A DNA stretch of 64,000 nt from Chlamydoabsidia padenii (GCA_025330725.1 JAIWND010000004.1:558001-622000), one strand, 5' to 3'; shown: positions 45,516-58,561, counted from the first letter of the stretch. Made by a program: numbers and translations. The notes: generated by a model from the sequence alone, not told the origin.

Positions 45516-48500
45516 CTACATAACAAATAGGAATTTCAGATCTTCTACAGTCAACCTTTCCAGAGCTGATTGGTCTTTGTCAATTGTAGAGTTCACCAGG
45601 GCAGTTTTCTTTTCTTGGAGTTGGATAATACGACTTTCGATACTGTTTTCGATAATCAGTCTTGTAATCAGAATAGGGCGATACTGACCGAGTCGATGAA
45701 TACGATCCATAGCCTATTAATAACACAGCAAAGCAAGGTGAGATAATATGTTTTCATTATTTCTATTGATGTAGATATAATTACTTACTTGTACTAATGT
45801 TAAGGTAGTGAGGTCAAGTAGAATATCCAAGGACAAAAAAAAAAAAAGACAAAGGGGTTAGTAGACTGTTCTGATCAAAGTGCGTATACATCTTACGTTC
45901 TGCAGCAGGGTTCCACCATGGGTCACTATAATAAAAAAAAAGAATCAAGAGTTAGTATCATGTTACATCGATATGTATTAGGTTCATTGGACTTACCAAA
46001 TGAAAACCCGACTGGCTTCGGTAAGGTTCAATGCCACACCACCTGCCTTGAGACTGATCAAAAACACTGTGATATCCGGATTCGTCGAAAAACTATACAA
46101 GTATAAAACAAATGCGTTAGTACGATAAATTATCTACCCCAACGTCTTTCAATCCTATTGTTTTCACTTACTGTTCAATCGCTGCCGCACGCTGTGCTGG
46201 TGACATGCTTCCATCAAGTCGGATGCAGCTGAATCCCATTCGAGACAATCGCCAATAGATAAGATCCAAGAAGCTAACAAACTATGATGATGATGATAAT
46301 AAGTTAGTACGATTGTTCTATCCCTTTGCTTCTTTTAATTACCTGCGAGAATACAATGCTAAAAAGAGAGAGAGAGAAGAGAGGCAGATTGTACGTTGAT
46401 ATGATAAGTTAGATACAGCGTCCCTTTTCTTTTTCTTTTACCTTTTGATAGTTTGATCTTCCGATCGAAGTTTGGAAAGTTCTTCAGCCAAGGCTTCAAT
46501 TTTTGTTGAACTACGCCATTTGTCCATGTCGATCCGATTCACAATGCTTGTTTTAGAAAAAGCAGAATGTTCCCCTTCACCAAGATCGATTTCCAAAGCA
46601 GGTTGAGTGAGATCCACTGAGAAAGAAGCATAACAGGAAGGACATTTGGGCGTTTCCTTCGAGGGGCCAGCACCAATATCATCAAAGCTTTCCAAGTACT
46701 GAATACAACATTCGCGGCAGAAGGTGTGCTTGCAAGCTGACATAATGGCATCCTAAAGAAGTGTTCAAAAAAGTTTTCAGTATCATGTATTCAAAAGTTG
46801 GTTTGCTTTGTTTTTACCTCTGGTGTATCATTGCAAAGCATGCATACAAGTTGCTTATTGTCCGATACGCCCTTTTTCTTCGTCACAAGGTCAGGGTGGT
46901 TTGCTATTGAAAATGTCAAAGAAGAGTTGATTAGTTTCCCCCAGATGTGTAATGTCGGAGTTGAATTATGTCCTTACCACATTGTCGCATTTTTGTAAGG
47001 AGTTCAAAGATGTTGGCATAATTGTTCAGCACAGACCCTAAACAAAACAATCCAACTCCAGTCAGTGATCATGTGTTGCAATCAAATTCACCTCCATCTT
47101 CTTACCATCTTCTATATAGCTGTTAAATCGTCTAGCAGTATCAGAAAAAAGAGAGCGGTACACCTCGTCCTCCTCTTCGTTAAAGACATCCCGCCGCACC
47201 GTAATTGTTCGTGGAGGTAGACCCAGATCATCAGCACATTCCACCTTTGTTCGTCGAAGCATGATTCGATCCAATAAGAGACGGAGCTTATTCATAGCCT
47301 CGCGACCTTCACCAGTGTATCCTCTAAATTGTATAGGCTTCAAGACTTCATTGTTCCACCAACAGACATGACTAGATAATTATATAAAAAGGAAAAGAGG
47401 TAAGTAGACTATCCACCACGTTCTTTATTATTATGGTTGACTTACTCCATGGGTGTATGATGACATTGATCACAGTGCCTTTTATCACTGAATGTCCAGT
47501 TCAAGTTTTTGCAACTACAGGATTTACAAAAGTAGTAGCCAAATGGATCTAGAAGAAAGATGATATAAAGGAATTGATTAGTATGTGCCCCGTTTTCAAT
47601 GCCAGACGTAAATGGCCTACCTGCACGTATGAATCGAATGAGGGAATACAGTTCACCAACTCTGTTTTGCAACGGAGTGCCAGTCAATGCCCATCGGTAT
47701 GTACTATTCAAACCAAACTGTATGACATATAGTCAAGTGAGTGTTCATGCGTGATTAGATCTATTCATTTCTTCTTTCTAATCCACTTACCGCAGAGCGT
47801 GCAGTACCACTTGATCGATCTTTAATGTTGTGAGCTTCATCCAGGACGACACGATGCCATTTGACTTTATGTAAAAGGGAGGCTTCCTTGACCAGTTCAC
47901 CATTACGTTTGACCCCAGAATGTTGTTTTCTATGGCAGGTTTCCAAAACAGAATCTAATGACCAAAAAAAAAAAAAAAAAAAAAAGGCAAATGTTAAGCA
48001 TCATGATGGTTTTATATGATGTATATTCATTACTTACATGTCGTGATTACAATATCAAAGGATTCCAAAACCTTGACAGTCTTTGCCCGCTTGGCACCTA
48101 AATTTTAAAAGAGAAGATTAATATCAAACATGCTACTGTTGATGATTTGTCTGTTCCTCTTCTTACCATGGAAGATGTGGACGTTTATATCATTGCTGGT
48201 GTGTTTTTCGATTTCAGTTTGCCATTGCATAATAGCCACCTACAATGTATACATAATCCATAAAAGGTAAGCCGTAAGTACGTGTTTTTATTACAGATCC
48301 TTTTTGATTTATTTTAAAAAAAGTCATTTACTTACTGTAGGAGCAATAATGAGACTTGGCTTCTTTCCATGATCGCGTAAAAGCAATGAAATTGTTTGTA
48401 TGGTTTTACCCATTCCCATTTCATCCTACATAAAGCAAATTAACAAAGTTTGAGTCCATTTGTCATTGATCAGTATATATTTTATACAACTTACTGCAAG

Positions 48501-49353
48501 TATACCACCTTTAATCTATTGAGAATCCAGAGGAAGATATATGTATATAAAAGACATGTGCAGTTAGACATCATTGTTATATCATTCTACATGATCAATC
48601 ATCCAACTTACACTTTCATCCATTTCTTGTTGTATCATCCATGCCACACCATATCTTTGAAAGGGAAGTAGATCCAGTTTTAGATGTTCAGGTTGTTCAA
48701 TCGGTACCAATTTTTTTATTTCTTTGGTCTTCAGTGTGTCCCAGACAGTTTTTAATTCAGGATGGTGAGTATTGAGCTTCATTTTGATACGTTCATGCTA
48801 TTTTTTTAAGAAAAAAAAAAAAGAGACATGATGAGTTACTATAAATTAATTAATGTTTGAGTTAATTTGAATTATTTTGACTTACGTAACTGGTTCCATT
48901 ACGGCCACGATGGAATCGATCCCAAACAGGTGCAACTTCTTCTTCCGAGCTATCCGAGTCATCCACATCATCCAAGTTTGGCGTAGGAGCTGTTGCTGTC
49001 AAATCGGCACCTTCTACAGACTGGTTTTCCAACTCCGAATCAGGTTCTTCTGATGGAGTATCTTGATTAGCAGCAGTGCTTGATGAAGCAGGTGAAGATG
49101 AGCTTGGTGTTGGTAATTCATAGGCGATTGATCCATCCGAACTTTCGCGTTTGATGTTGGCGCACTCCAGAACGTGTTGAGGTGCTGCGGATGGTGTTTC
49201 GTGTCGGTCTTTCTTTACGCCAGAGGGAGGGGTGAGTAATCCACTAACGTTTGAGTCACTGGTTTCAGTCTTGGGTTTTTTTCTTTGCTGTTGTTGTTGT
49301 GAAGAAGTCGATAAAGGAAGCCGCCGGCGTCTATGGTATATAACAGGTTCAAA

Positions 49354-49385
<32 letters not shown>

Positions 49386-49647
49386 TTTCGTCATCGTTAA
49401 CTATCAATGTTACTTGTGGTGATTCAATGTGGTCAGAAGAAGAAGAGGATCCTGTAGCAGTAACTTGAGTAGTAGTAGTAGTCGTCGTTTCATCAGTGTT
49501 CTTGGTAGTTGAATGTTGAGATATGGTAGATGAATTCCTTCTGATGGCCCGCAGGCTTACTTTAGGAAGAGCGACAACCAATTGAGGAATATCTTGTTCA
49601 GAGTTACTAGTAAGTTGAGTTCTTTTATTAGATCGTGTTGAAACCAT
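45516..49647 (-). CDS. RAD16: RAD16-type SNF2 ATPase with inserted RING finger
   Basis: DNA-dependent ATPase and ubiquitin-ligase-like subunit of global genome nucleotide excision repair in fungi. The gene runs in about 19 small exons; some, such as IKGGILA at about 48495-48515, are only 21 nt. The N-terminus is acidic and disordered, with a (GTC)n-coded Asp run near 49353-49385. Helicase motifs are [11 protein letters not shown] (I), [10 protein letters not shown] (II), [11 protein letters not shown] (III), IVFSQFV and [12 protein letters not shown] (VI). A cysteine cluster ([20 protein letters not shown]) matches the RAD16 insert, and a RING finger ([20 protein letters not shown]) lies between the helicase lobes. 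The start is taken at 49647 (MVSTRSNKR); an in-frame ATG at 49707 would add a hydrophobic leader and is less likely. Confidence 0.92.
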
Positions 49648-49886
49648 GATAGAGGATAAAGTAAGAAGAGAGAGGTAAAATGGAGAGGGGAGAGAGAAGA
49701 AAGACAAAAAAAGTAAAAAAAAAAAAAAAGTCTTTAAATCGCTGATTTAAAAGCGGGGGGTTAAAGTGAAGACTTGTATGCAGTAATCATGTTCAAAAGG
49801 TTTTTATTGTTTCAGACAATCCATACAGCTACAAATCACAATACTACCCAGCTAATCTACAATTTCTATTCTATTACATTCTATTT

Positions 49887-51068
49887 TCATTTAAAAGCCC
49901 ATTTACCCACCAAGATCTTCATTAGTTCAGTTGACCGTACATCATCAGGAGACCATCGTTGGATTTTATCAGACCCTAATTGTTGCCGTTCCATTTCATC
50001 CGTGATCGTTTGCACAATACCCGCCGATGCAGCATCAAAAGCGATCCCATTTAATGTCATTTCCTCCATAAGGTCCAGCATACCATAGATATCTTCCCAA
50101 GCATTCCACCGGAGTTGTAGTACTTGATTATAGACCTCCACCGTGCATCCTTCAATGTAACTTTGGATGCTCATGGTTTTACATTGTTCAAACAGCGCCA
50201 CGGCAAGATAAGGGTCGGTAAAATTGATGAATGCATGATGGATAGCATTCTTCACCAGTCTAGGGTAGTAAGTTGGGAAGGCTTGTCGTCGCTGATAGTC
50301 GGTCACACAATCGGTAAAGAAGTTTAGGAGATCTTTGCGGGTGGTGGTAGAGAGAAGATCGTCGATGATTTTGATTTCTCGGTCGTGGGATTGAATGGCT
50401 TTGTTTTGTTGAATGGCTTCTAATTGAGCTGGATCAAGCGTCTTTTTGATAATTGTCGTGTTGGATTCCATAGTTTTTCCATAGAGTGCAGACATCATGC
50501 TTCGAGGCAAAGGTGAATTCCGCTTGTAGATTTGTTTATGTTTGCTCACCATTTCCAGTAACCGATGTTCGATCAAAGATACCGCTCGTCTAGGTCCAAC
50601 GCTACCCCGTGGTGAAGATAACTTTTCGTTGTCGCTTGGTGCTATTCCCTTTGTGATATATTTGTTGTCTTTGTCTTGTTGTTCCTTGAGTACATCATCG
50701 AGCAAACGTCGGAAATCGAGAGATTCTACCCTTCGTTTTACTGGTGGTTTTGATGAAGGGACTTCCCAAAAGTGATCGTCATTAGCTATTTCGGCATCGG
50801 TGGCAGGTTTCCCGGTAATATCATCAGTTGTTGTTGTTGTTGTTGCAGAAGAGGGTAAAGGTGAAGAAGATTTATCATTGCTGCTGGTGGTGGTATATAA
50901 ACGATTTACAAGAGCTTGGCGACAACGACAGTCTCCTAAATATAAATGACAACATGTTGTTTAGTAATTACGTTTTTCTTGTTAGGTAAATGTTGGTTTA
51001 GTATGTTGTATATCAGTGTTACCTTTTAGCAACTCTTTTCGAGCAAGAAGATTGAATCGGGATAACAT
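49887..51068 (-). CDS. Mitochondrial Mtf2-like protein (possible RNA-processing factor)
   Basis: Two exons right to left, 51023-51068 and 49887-50935, give 364 aa. The N-terminus MLSRFNLLARKELLKG is a basic amphipathic presequence. A low-complexity Ser/Thr region follows. The helical C-terminal half (DLLNFFTDCVTDYQRRQAF, YPRLVKNAIHHAFINFTDPY, LAVALFEQCKTMSIQSYIEG, MLDLMEEMTLNGIAFDAASA) reads like degenerate pentatricopeptide repeats. It resembles the C-terminal domain of fungal Mtf2/Nam1-type mitochondrial RNA factors. The mitochondrial location is fairly sure; the family assignment is from pattern recognition only. An unrelated PPR protein is the main alternative. Confidence 0.6.
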
Positions 51069-51097
51069 TCGTAAATGAGTACAAGGGAAAAAGATGT

Positions 51098-51128
<31 letters not shown>

Positions 51129-51442
51129 ATGTATTATTATACCTGTCACAGAGAGTGAAGGTTAAATTCAGATTCCGACACGTCAAACAACGTGGGTTTG
51201 ACGGCACATAATTGGCCCGAAGTATTGATAAACGGTACCATTATAATGCAAGTACAATATCAAGTAAAAGACAATACAATCATTATGTTTGTGTAGTTTA
51301 GTCATCATCTTGTGCCGTTGATTGTAGTCACATCAAAACAACGATCTGCATGCATGAGCATTTTAAATCCTGTCCCCCCTCCACACATTATATAGTCTAT
51401 ATACATGGTTATCATTTTATTTATTAAGCAACTAATAATATA
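51069..51442. other. Spacer upstream of the Mtf2-like gene
   Basis: 374 bp with a 27-nt A run from about 51098 (T in the gene sense) directly before the start, and ATTTTAAATCCTGTCCCC near 51360, a motif relative. No gene is seen. Confidence 0.5.
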
Positions 51443-51845
51443 CTATTGTCTATCTGAATGACCCAATATATACTTGTCCCAGAAGTGACTGATATGACTT
51501 GGAATATCCGTGTCTATCATACCATGAGTAGCATTAGTGACCTGTTCATTCCAGTTGGCTTTTACTAGTAAGATAAAAAAGAGAATGAGTATTTGTCATT
51601 GTAACCAACTATTGCAGAAGACATTTACCTGAAGGGATAAGCCTTTGCTTGATATACTTGTGAGAGTTGTGTAAAGAGTATTGAACTGTTTCGATTTCTT
51701 TTTCCAATCCTGTGTCAATGGATTCCATTGAAGAGGTACCTTGTTGTTGAAGGACCCAGGTTTTATTCTTGATATCTTCTCTGTATTTGTATGTTATAGC
51801 CGAGACCACAACAATTCCAGCGAGAAGAGTGGTTGTCCTTGGCAT
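51443..51845 (-). CDS. Small membrane protein, possibly MICOS subunit Mic12/QIL1-like
   Basis: Two exons right to left, 51629-51845 and 51443-51564, give 112 aa. One N-terminal membrane helix (TTLLAGIVVVSAITYKY) is followed by a charged helical region and SLHNSHKYIKQRLIPSVKAN. Then comes WNEQVTNATHGM and a C-terminal amphipathic part with SHFWDKYIL. The single anchor, the size and the R/K-P-x-V-K-x-x-WN pattern recall Mic12/Aim5 and animal QIL1, which stabilise cristae junctions. The likeness is weak, so a different small mitochondrial protein is possible. It is divergent from the coiled-coil gene, 419 bp apart. Confidence 0.5.
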
Positions 51846-52264
51846 TATTAAAGTGGGAAGAAAGTGAAAGAGAGAGAAAAAAAAAATTCTTGCAAAGGGA
51901 GAAAAGATGAAAATTATTAAAACCCCGATTTGTACCATTCTTGCAGGAAAAAAAAACCAGCATTGATACTTGTGTATGTGTGTTGCCAAAGAACCTCCCC
52001 TTGCTTTTTCTCCTTTTACCTCTAATTGCAATGCATTTCGAACTTGTGTGTATTACAATAACACGTTTTAATACCCAAACGTGATTGCTCTGTTTCTTGC
52101 CACCTCTCCTTGATAGATTTCATTGGATTCCCCAACCCCTTATCAAGATGGCAAAAATTTAGATTATAATTGGCTTTTGCAATGTCTTTTGCCTTCTTTT
52201 TCTTCCATTCATCTTTGAAATCATCACAATGACCGGGTTCAATATTTCAAATCCCGCCCGCATA
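51846..52264. promoter_or_regulatory. Divergent promoter region with motif copy next to a start codon
   Basis: 419 bp between the Mic12-like and coiled-coil genes. TTCAAATCCCG at 52246-52256 continues as CCGCCC and ends 8 bp before the coiled-coil ATG. ATTAAAACCCCGATT lies near 51915, about 70 bp before the other start. Each gene thus has its own copy or variant. Confidence 0.55.
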
Positions 52265-53124
52265 ATGGAGGAAGATCCATTATCAGATACAGAAGTTGTG
52301 CACAATAGCGTATGATCGCCTGTAGTATGGTTGATAAGAAAAATAATAATAATCTCATGTTTTTTTTTTTTTTTTTACCTTCATGTTAGATTGGAGATGC
52401 ATCAATGGCACAAAGAAAAGGAGGCATTTCTGATTTGAATACACAGGTAATCAATAATAATTCGAGTTCTTTGTCCAAAATAACCCTCTTTGTTATGATA
52501 TGTAGAATGTGAGTTCTAAACAATCTTATCAAGAACAAATCGAGACTCTTCTTAATCAACTAAAGGTGAGTTGAAAAAAAAAAAAAAAAAGATCCAAAAA
52601 AGAAAGCGGTATTTAAATTTTAAACTCAGATCAACGAGGAGTATCATGCAAAAGCATTGAAAGAGCATCAAGCCATATTAGCAGAAAAGGAAAAGCTTAT
52701 TCAAGAGAAGAAAGCGGCAATTGAAAACATAAAGAGAATGCATGAAAAAAAGCTCGAGTCAATGACTCTTTCTCAACAACAAACCTTGTCGTCTTGTCGT
52801 ATGCAGCATGAAAAGGAAACTGCCAAGCTAAAGTGGCGATTGGAACAACAAGAAAAGGAAAGTAAAACCACAGCTGTTGAACAGTTGTTGAATGATTTCG
52901 AACAAGAGCAACATACACTGAGGGTAGAAAACACCGAGACACATTTTAATAAGGCGCTGGCACCTAGTCTCAATATGAAGATCCCTACTACAACAAAAAA
53001 TACACCTTACATTAGCACCCTTTATATCCCCACCTATGCTATTTCTTGGCCTGCTCCACCCCCATTATCCAGTTTAAGAAAGACATCATTAGTTTGTTCT
53101 AAAGAAGACTATATACAACAATAA
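52265..53124 (+). CDS. Coiled-coil protein of unknown function
   Basis: Four exons, 52265-52309, 52390-52446, 52506-52565 and 52630-53124, give 218 aa. The start MEEDPLSDTEVVHNS is acidic. Residues about 55-150 form a long coiled coil rich in E, K and Q (AILAEKEKLIQEKKAAIENI, WRLEQQEKESKTTAVEQLL). The C-terminal 60 residues are Pro/Thr/Ser-rich, with ISWPAPPPLSSLR. No catalytic motif is visible. Exons of 45, 57 and 60 nt all keep frame, which supports a real gene. It is convergent with the following membrane-protein gene. I do not recognise the family. Confidence 0.6.
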
Positions 53125-53233
53125 ATAGATACACAAAGGACCATAGACAATGAAAGAATGCATAAACAATGTTTTATTATTTACAATATAAAAGATCTAC
53201 AAATTGTCCTTTATTACTATTCTAGTCTTTATA

Positions 53234-55739
53234 TTAAGGGTCGCTGTAGTGTTGATATTCGTTGAAGACAAAGACAGCAATGATCACGCACATGGCAATC
53301 AGCATGTCCCATTGACCAGTAATAAAACTACCAAGTCCGATTTCTCCTGGAGGTTCTATAGTATCGATTAAATAAGATTGCACGGCCCCTGTCTTTGATG
53401 CCACCACTATAATAAACGATAGGTTAGTATTCCCATCAAATATTGTATTCCTTCTCAATATATCACTTACAAAGATAGTTGTCTCCGGCCCGATCATGGT
53501 GACCAGAGGTTGTGGCATTGACAAAAGCAACTGTACTGATACGCTAAAGATCACACAGGAAGGGGAAAAAAATGGTCTGTTAATTGTCCAAATTTCTTTT
53601 ATTTTTTTAACCAGTCCAAAACTTACCGCCTGTCGTGAGCTTCTATTGTTGGGAGTGATGACCATGCGTAAAAACCAGCGTGGAGGAAGATCAGGATGAT
53701 GGTGTGATTGTGAGGCGGTGGGAGGCGGAAGTCGAAATCCAAGTAATACATCCAACTGATCAATAAGAGAGAGTGATTTGATCGGTAAAGCTGCTTTCTG
53801 TACTTCGTCGCTAGTGGTGTCAGATGGTGTACTGTCTTCACCGTTAATGTTACTGTCATGCAAAACATGATCATCCCCGGTGCCACGTTTGTAGATATAG
53901 ATAAAGTTGTGTTCCGTCCATACCGCAAGTAAGTTCCCATCGTCGTTCACCTCGAGTCCAAATATGTCACCATCATAGACGTCATATATTTCTTGATGTT
54001 CATCGCGTGGCCAATAGTAGTATTCGGGTATAATCACGCCTTCGTCATTTCTATAAAGTCCATCCTTTTGTTTGTTGTTTTGTTCGAGTATGATGCTGAT
54101 GTTGTCCATATAGTCCAAGGTGGTGAATTGTGTTCTGGTGATAGGAAAAGCAACCGTCTTTGCATCGATGGATCTAGCTATTTGTATTCAAGGGAATAAA
54201 GAGTAATAAGTCTATATGGAATTGTTTTTTGTATTCAGGTGTTGTTTATATACTTACACAGTATGACAGGTGGCATCCGTGCTCGATTGTCTTCGGCCAG
54301 AGGGATATCCAAAACACCGTTGGTATCAAAAAAATCATCTTCATTATAACTGGCTTCCTATAAAAGCAAAAGAATAAAAGTACAAGTTAGTATTCTATTG
54401 TCAAGCCTAATGTTTCCCATTGATATTACCGCTGTTTTGTGCGTCCGCAATTGCCAAGTTGATGTAGGCTTTTCACCACGTAACATTGATAACTGGGTGA
54501 TGGTGCTTGCATTGTCAGCCACTGAAACCGTGACATAAAAGTTATCCCTTGTCTTGTAAGCATCCAGAGAGATCACCCGCAGAGTATCTAATCTATCGAT
54601 GAGAGGCCAAAGCCCAAAGAAGCCATCTTGTTAGCTCATAAAGCTATATAAAAGTCATTAGTCAGGTATAGTGTATACTTACGTGGGAGAATAAAGCTGG
54701 GATAGGACATTTTCATGCTTTTCTACTTGATCAGTTGACTGGTAGTTGGCTAAGTTTTTGATATAAAAAAACAAAAACAAAAAGGATTAGCATAATATCA
54801 ACTTGCTCGTAGTCAAGGGAACTTGCGTGAGATTGGATTTCCTGGTTTGCTTGAAGAGAGTATGATATCCTGAGCATCTGTTGAATGTGGAGAGCTTGTC
54901 AAATCGCATGGTAAAGCTATAATCCGATATTGAAAGACATCAGGGTCCCTATTGATAATAACAGAGTTTAATATTGTTTCCATTGTTTTTATCACACTTT
55001 ACCTTGAGAAGATGATCCGATCGTTTTCTAAAGTAAAAGACTTGACCCATGTTGTACCAGGAAGCACCAAATCCTTGTATTCAAAAGAGCCAAGCTCCTT
55101 CGAGAGGTAATACACCCGGATATAGTAGCGAGTGAATTCATTTTCAACAGTGTGGTATAATAGGGCAAATTGTAGTGGTGAGTGGCGTGTGCTTGGTGGT
55201 CCAGACACCTTGGTAATAGGTCCGGTCAGCGCGTGTTCCCAGACTGTGGTCCACTCTATGACAAGTTGACAAGTTAGCGTGTTACAAAAAAGAAGTTAAT
55301 ACGACGAATCCTGTTGGCCCTTTTTTACTTACCATCTCCAGGAGCTTTTTCATTTTGATGCTGTAAAAGTGATCGGATCGGTTTTCGCATCAGTCTTACT
55401 TTACCTAATTCCCCCCCCCAAAAAAAAATAGCAAGCCATTTAGTTAGTAAAAGGTATAGTGTTATAAGTATATCCTACTTTACCAAAAACCCCAGTTTTC
55501 ATATCACCCGTTCCAGAGATGACTTGATCACGTTGACTTTGCCCATAGTAAAACATTGCTTCATAAAGATAGTCCGGTTGTACTGATAGAAGAGTTGTAT
55601 CAGGGACAAGACCAGGATAATGTATTCGGTCTGATGTTCGTATCTTTGCAGGGTGTGGGTAAGGATTGTCTTGTAACTTGCTAGCCAAATAGATAACACC
55701 AATACCAGCGAGTAATAGTGTAAATACCCTCCATTGCAT
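53234..55739 (-). CDS. Membrane protein with N- and C-terminal anchors, unknown family
   Basis: About 11 exons. The first (55484-55739) starts MQWRVFTLLLAGIGVIYLAS, a signal anchor. The last ends with GQWDMLIAMCVIIAVFVFNE followed by YQHYSDP, a C-terminal membrane helix. The middle, about 550 residues, has many beta-like strands: FALLYHTVENEFTRYYIRVY, DSL-type LRVISLDAYKTRDNFYVTVS and LEVNDDGNLLAVWTEHNFIY. It may form a propeller facing the ER lumen or mitochondrial intermembrane space. One intron (54750-54826) uses a GC-AG boundary, the donor being GCAAGT. I do not recognise an established family. The exon chain is continuous in frame, so it is a real gene. Confidence 0.6.
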
Positions 55740-56009
55740 CCTTTGGTTTGTTGTTTTGTTGATTAATTAAAAAAAAAAAGAGAGATTAAAGAAGAAGAAG
55801 AAGAAAGGAGCGATTTGATCCCCCTTCCCTCTCCTTTTTCTAAAGACGGATCGGACTTCATTTTAAAGCCCGATGTAGACCCCTCTTTATTGTTGGCATT
55901 GATCAAACTATCGTATCACAATTTAAGCTTTATTAATCAAATCTACAAAAGACAAAAGAGAAGACACAATACTAGCATATATATAAAAAAAGATATTCAT
56001 TCAATCTAA

Positions 56010-57542
56010 CTACAAAGTGATACTAGTGACTTGTCCAGGAATCCATTTTCTTAGCACCTGTGGGATGTCAACAGATCCATCGGGTCGTTGGAAGGACTCG
56101 AGAATAGCAATGATGACCCTAGGTACAGCCATAGCGGTTCCATTCAGAGTATGACAGAATAAAGTATTATCTTGAGTAGGATGTGTTGGTCTATATCGAA
56201 TGGAGAGTCGTCGAGCTTGATAGTCGGTACAATTGGATGTCGATGAGATTTCCCCCCATGTCTTGCGTCCCGGTAGCCAAGCTTCCATATCGTATTTACG
56301 GTACGCACTTGCCCCCAATTCCTGTGTCGGCATATCCAAGATTCTACAACACACACACACACAAAAACATGAGTACATTCTATTTTCCGATTCTTTTCTT
56401 TTTCTTTTACCCTACCTAAAAGTCAACCCCAGTTCGGTAAAGATTTCTTCTTGCAAAGACCTGAATTCCTCCAACATGGCTTCACTTTGATCAGGAGTGG
56501 TGACAGCAAAGAGTTCGACTTTGGAGAATTGATGTACCCGATAGAGCCCCTTTGTTTCCACACCACGCCCACCAGCTTCCATACGAAAGGAATGACCAAA
56601 ACCAACACATCGTTGAGGTAATTCGACTTGAGGTATGATTTGATCTAAGAATTTCCCTGCTAATGGTATTTCCGCCGTCCCCGTCAAGCACAGCCCGCCG
56701 TCATCGTCGTTCACCCTATACATTTGTTGACTTTCACCGCGCCGAGGTTGGAACCCACATGCATTGGCCACAGAAGTACGTACAATATCAGGAGTAAGAA
56801 TACCGAGGTAGCCACGTTGGACCGCCTTGTCCATCGCATACTGAATCAGCGCCATTTCCAAATAAGCTCCCATGCCTTGAAGATAGTAAAAGCTAGAGCC
56901 AGAGACCCGACTTGCTTGTTGGAGATCCATAAACTTGAGCTTGTCATTAAGAGCCACATGATCCAAAGGAGTCCATCCAATGTTGCTATTGATGTTGTTG
57001 TTGAATGTACCTTGAATCGTTTTCAGTACTACAGGATCGTCGCCACTAGGAACGTCAGGATGAATGGTGTTGGGAATCAGCAATGCCTGTGCCAAGAGCT
57101 GTGATTCGATTTGTTCCAGATCTTGTTCATGTCGTTTGATATCTGCCTTGATACTTTGTGCTTGCTGGATGCTACGGTCGCGAGTACTGGATGCTATGGC
57201 TGCCGCTGTCGAAGAAGTGGTGGATGGTTTCTTGTTACGTTGTTGCTTTTGATGAGCTGCTGCTGCTTTAGATAATGTGTTTCGCTGTGACCGGAGTAGA
57301 AGAATCTGTTGATAGAGATCTTTTCGTTTTTGGTATAGGTGTTGGAATTCGACCGGATCAATAGGACTGTAGTTTCTGGACTTCATATTGTCAGCGAGGT
57401 CATGAGCGTGGTCAGAAATGTACCCATAATCGAGACGAGGTTGGATAATATAGTCAGATCGTGGTAGATTCGAAGCATGGCGTATAAACTGGTATTGACA
57501 TTTCTGTAAAAGTCGAAGAGGAGAAGATTTCGAGTAAAGCAT
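56010..57542 (-). CDS. Seryl-tRNA synthetase, mitochondrial
   Basis: Charges mitochondrial tRNA-Ser with serine. Two exons right to left, 56416-57542 and 56010-56343, give 486 aa. The N-terminus [20 protein letters not shown] is a mitochondrial presequence. The tRNA-binding helical arm spans about residues 70-165 ([36 protein letters not shown]). Class II motifs are visible: motif 2 in [14 protein letters not shown] with [26 protein letters not shown] for the serine pocket, and motif 3 in [17 protein letters not shown]. The [16 protein letters not shown] segment is typical of SerRS. It is divergent from the CCDC97-like gene with only 148 bp between starts. Confidence 0.95.
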
Positions 57543-57690
57543 AAGAACAAAAAAAGAAGGAAGGAGAAAAAGAAAAAATCATACCAGGGCCCACTTTTAT
57601 TTCTTAGCGGGCGCATGAATTGAATCGGCGCCTTAAATATATCTGTCGTCTGCGCTCCCATCATATTCCGTTCTTCTTTTTCTTCCTTTA
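57543..57690. promoter_or_regulatory. Compact divergent promoter, SerRS / CCDC97-like
   Basis: Only 148 bp separate two ATGs. It contains TTAGCGGGCGC near 57606, TCGGCGCC near 57627 and TTAAATAT, similar in composition to the recurrent GC-core motif. It must serve both genes. Confidence 0.5.
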
Positions 57691-58561
57691 ATGATAAATC
57701 CTATTAATCGAACAAGCTTTATATCATTTATTGAACAAAAAGGTAGTTCTATTCCTATTCCTTTTGACGATGGCAACCTAACGGAAGATCAGAAACGCAA
57801 CAAACTCATCCATTGGCTTGACACCAACCCAGCCTTCTTCTTTGATCAAGTTCGACCTCATTTACCTCCAGAACTGGTAACACTTTGGAAGGACAACAAC
57901 AATCTTGGTAAGTAGATTATTGTAACTGCAGTTATTGGAAAGGCTAATTATTATTATTTTTTTTACTATAGAAACCATAGATCGACCTCCTACTCCTAAA
58001 GTTATCATACCATCCCAGCGGCACAATCGACGATACCATTACCTCATTCACCATTTACGACACTCTGACTATTTTTCTGACGAATCTATCCAACTACGAG
58101 TACCTTCCCTCTATGAAGAATATATTGGCCAACTGATCCCTGACAAAGAACGCTATGCTCCATTTGGAAATGATGTCTCCTTGGTGGACCGGGTGTATGA
58201 CGGTATGAACAGAAGATATGTACAAGATCAATGGCAACAAAAGCAACGATCAGAAGAAGAACAACTCGAGGAACAAGATGACGACGAAGATGACGACGAT
58301 GACTCTGTTGTTCCATTGGGTGAACTACCAACTAATCTTTCAGTGGATTTACGTCAAGAAAAGAAGAACGAACTGATACGATTATTGGAGGAACAATGGC
58401 TGGATGGATTGGATGATCAGTATGACTATAGTGCGGTGGATCATGATGATACTTACGACGACTTGGTTCAACAAAATCAAGATATACAAGATCGGTACTT
58501 TGATGATGAACTGGAAGAAGAAAATGGCCCAAACAACGATACTGGTATTCTCGATTACTGA
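57691..58561 (+). CDS. CCDC97 domain protein, spliceosome-associated
   Basis: Two exons, 57691-57907 and 57972-58561, give 268 aa. The conserved core is RRYHYLIHHLRHSDYFSDES followed by IQLRVPSLYEEYIGQLIPD, the hallmark of the CCDC97/DUF2052 family. Animal CCDC97 associates with the SF3b part of U2 snRNP; the same role in this fungus is inferred. An acidic Asp/Glu run (QDDDEDDDDDS) and a C-terminal acidic region follow, as in homologues. The N-terminal part (RNKLIHWLDTNPAFFFDQVR) is helical. The start is the first ATG after a CT-rich leader. Confidence 0.85.
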
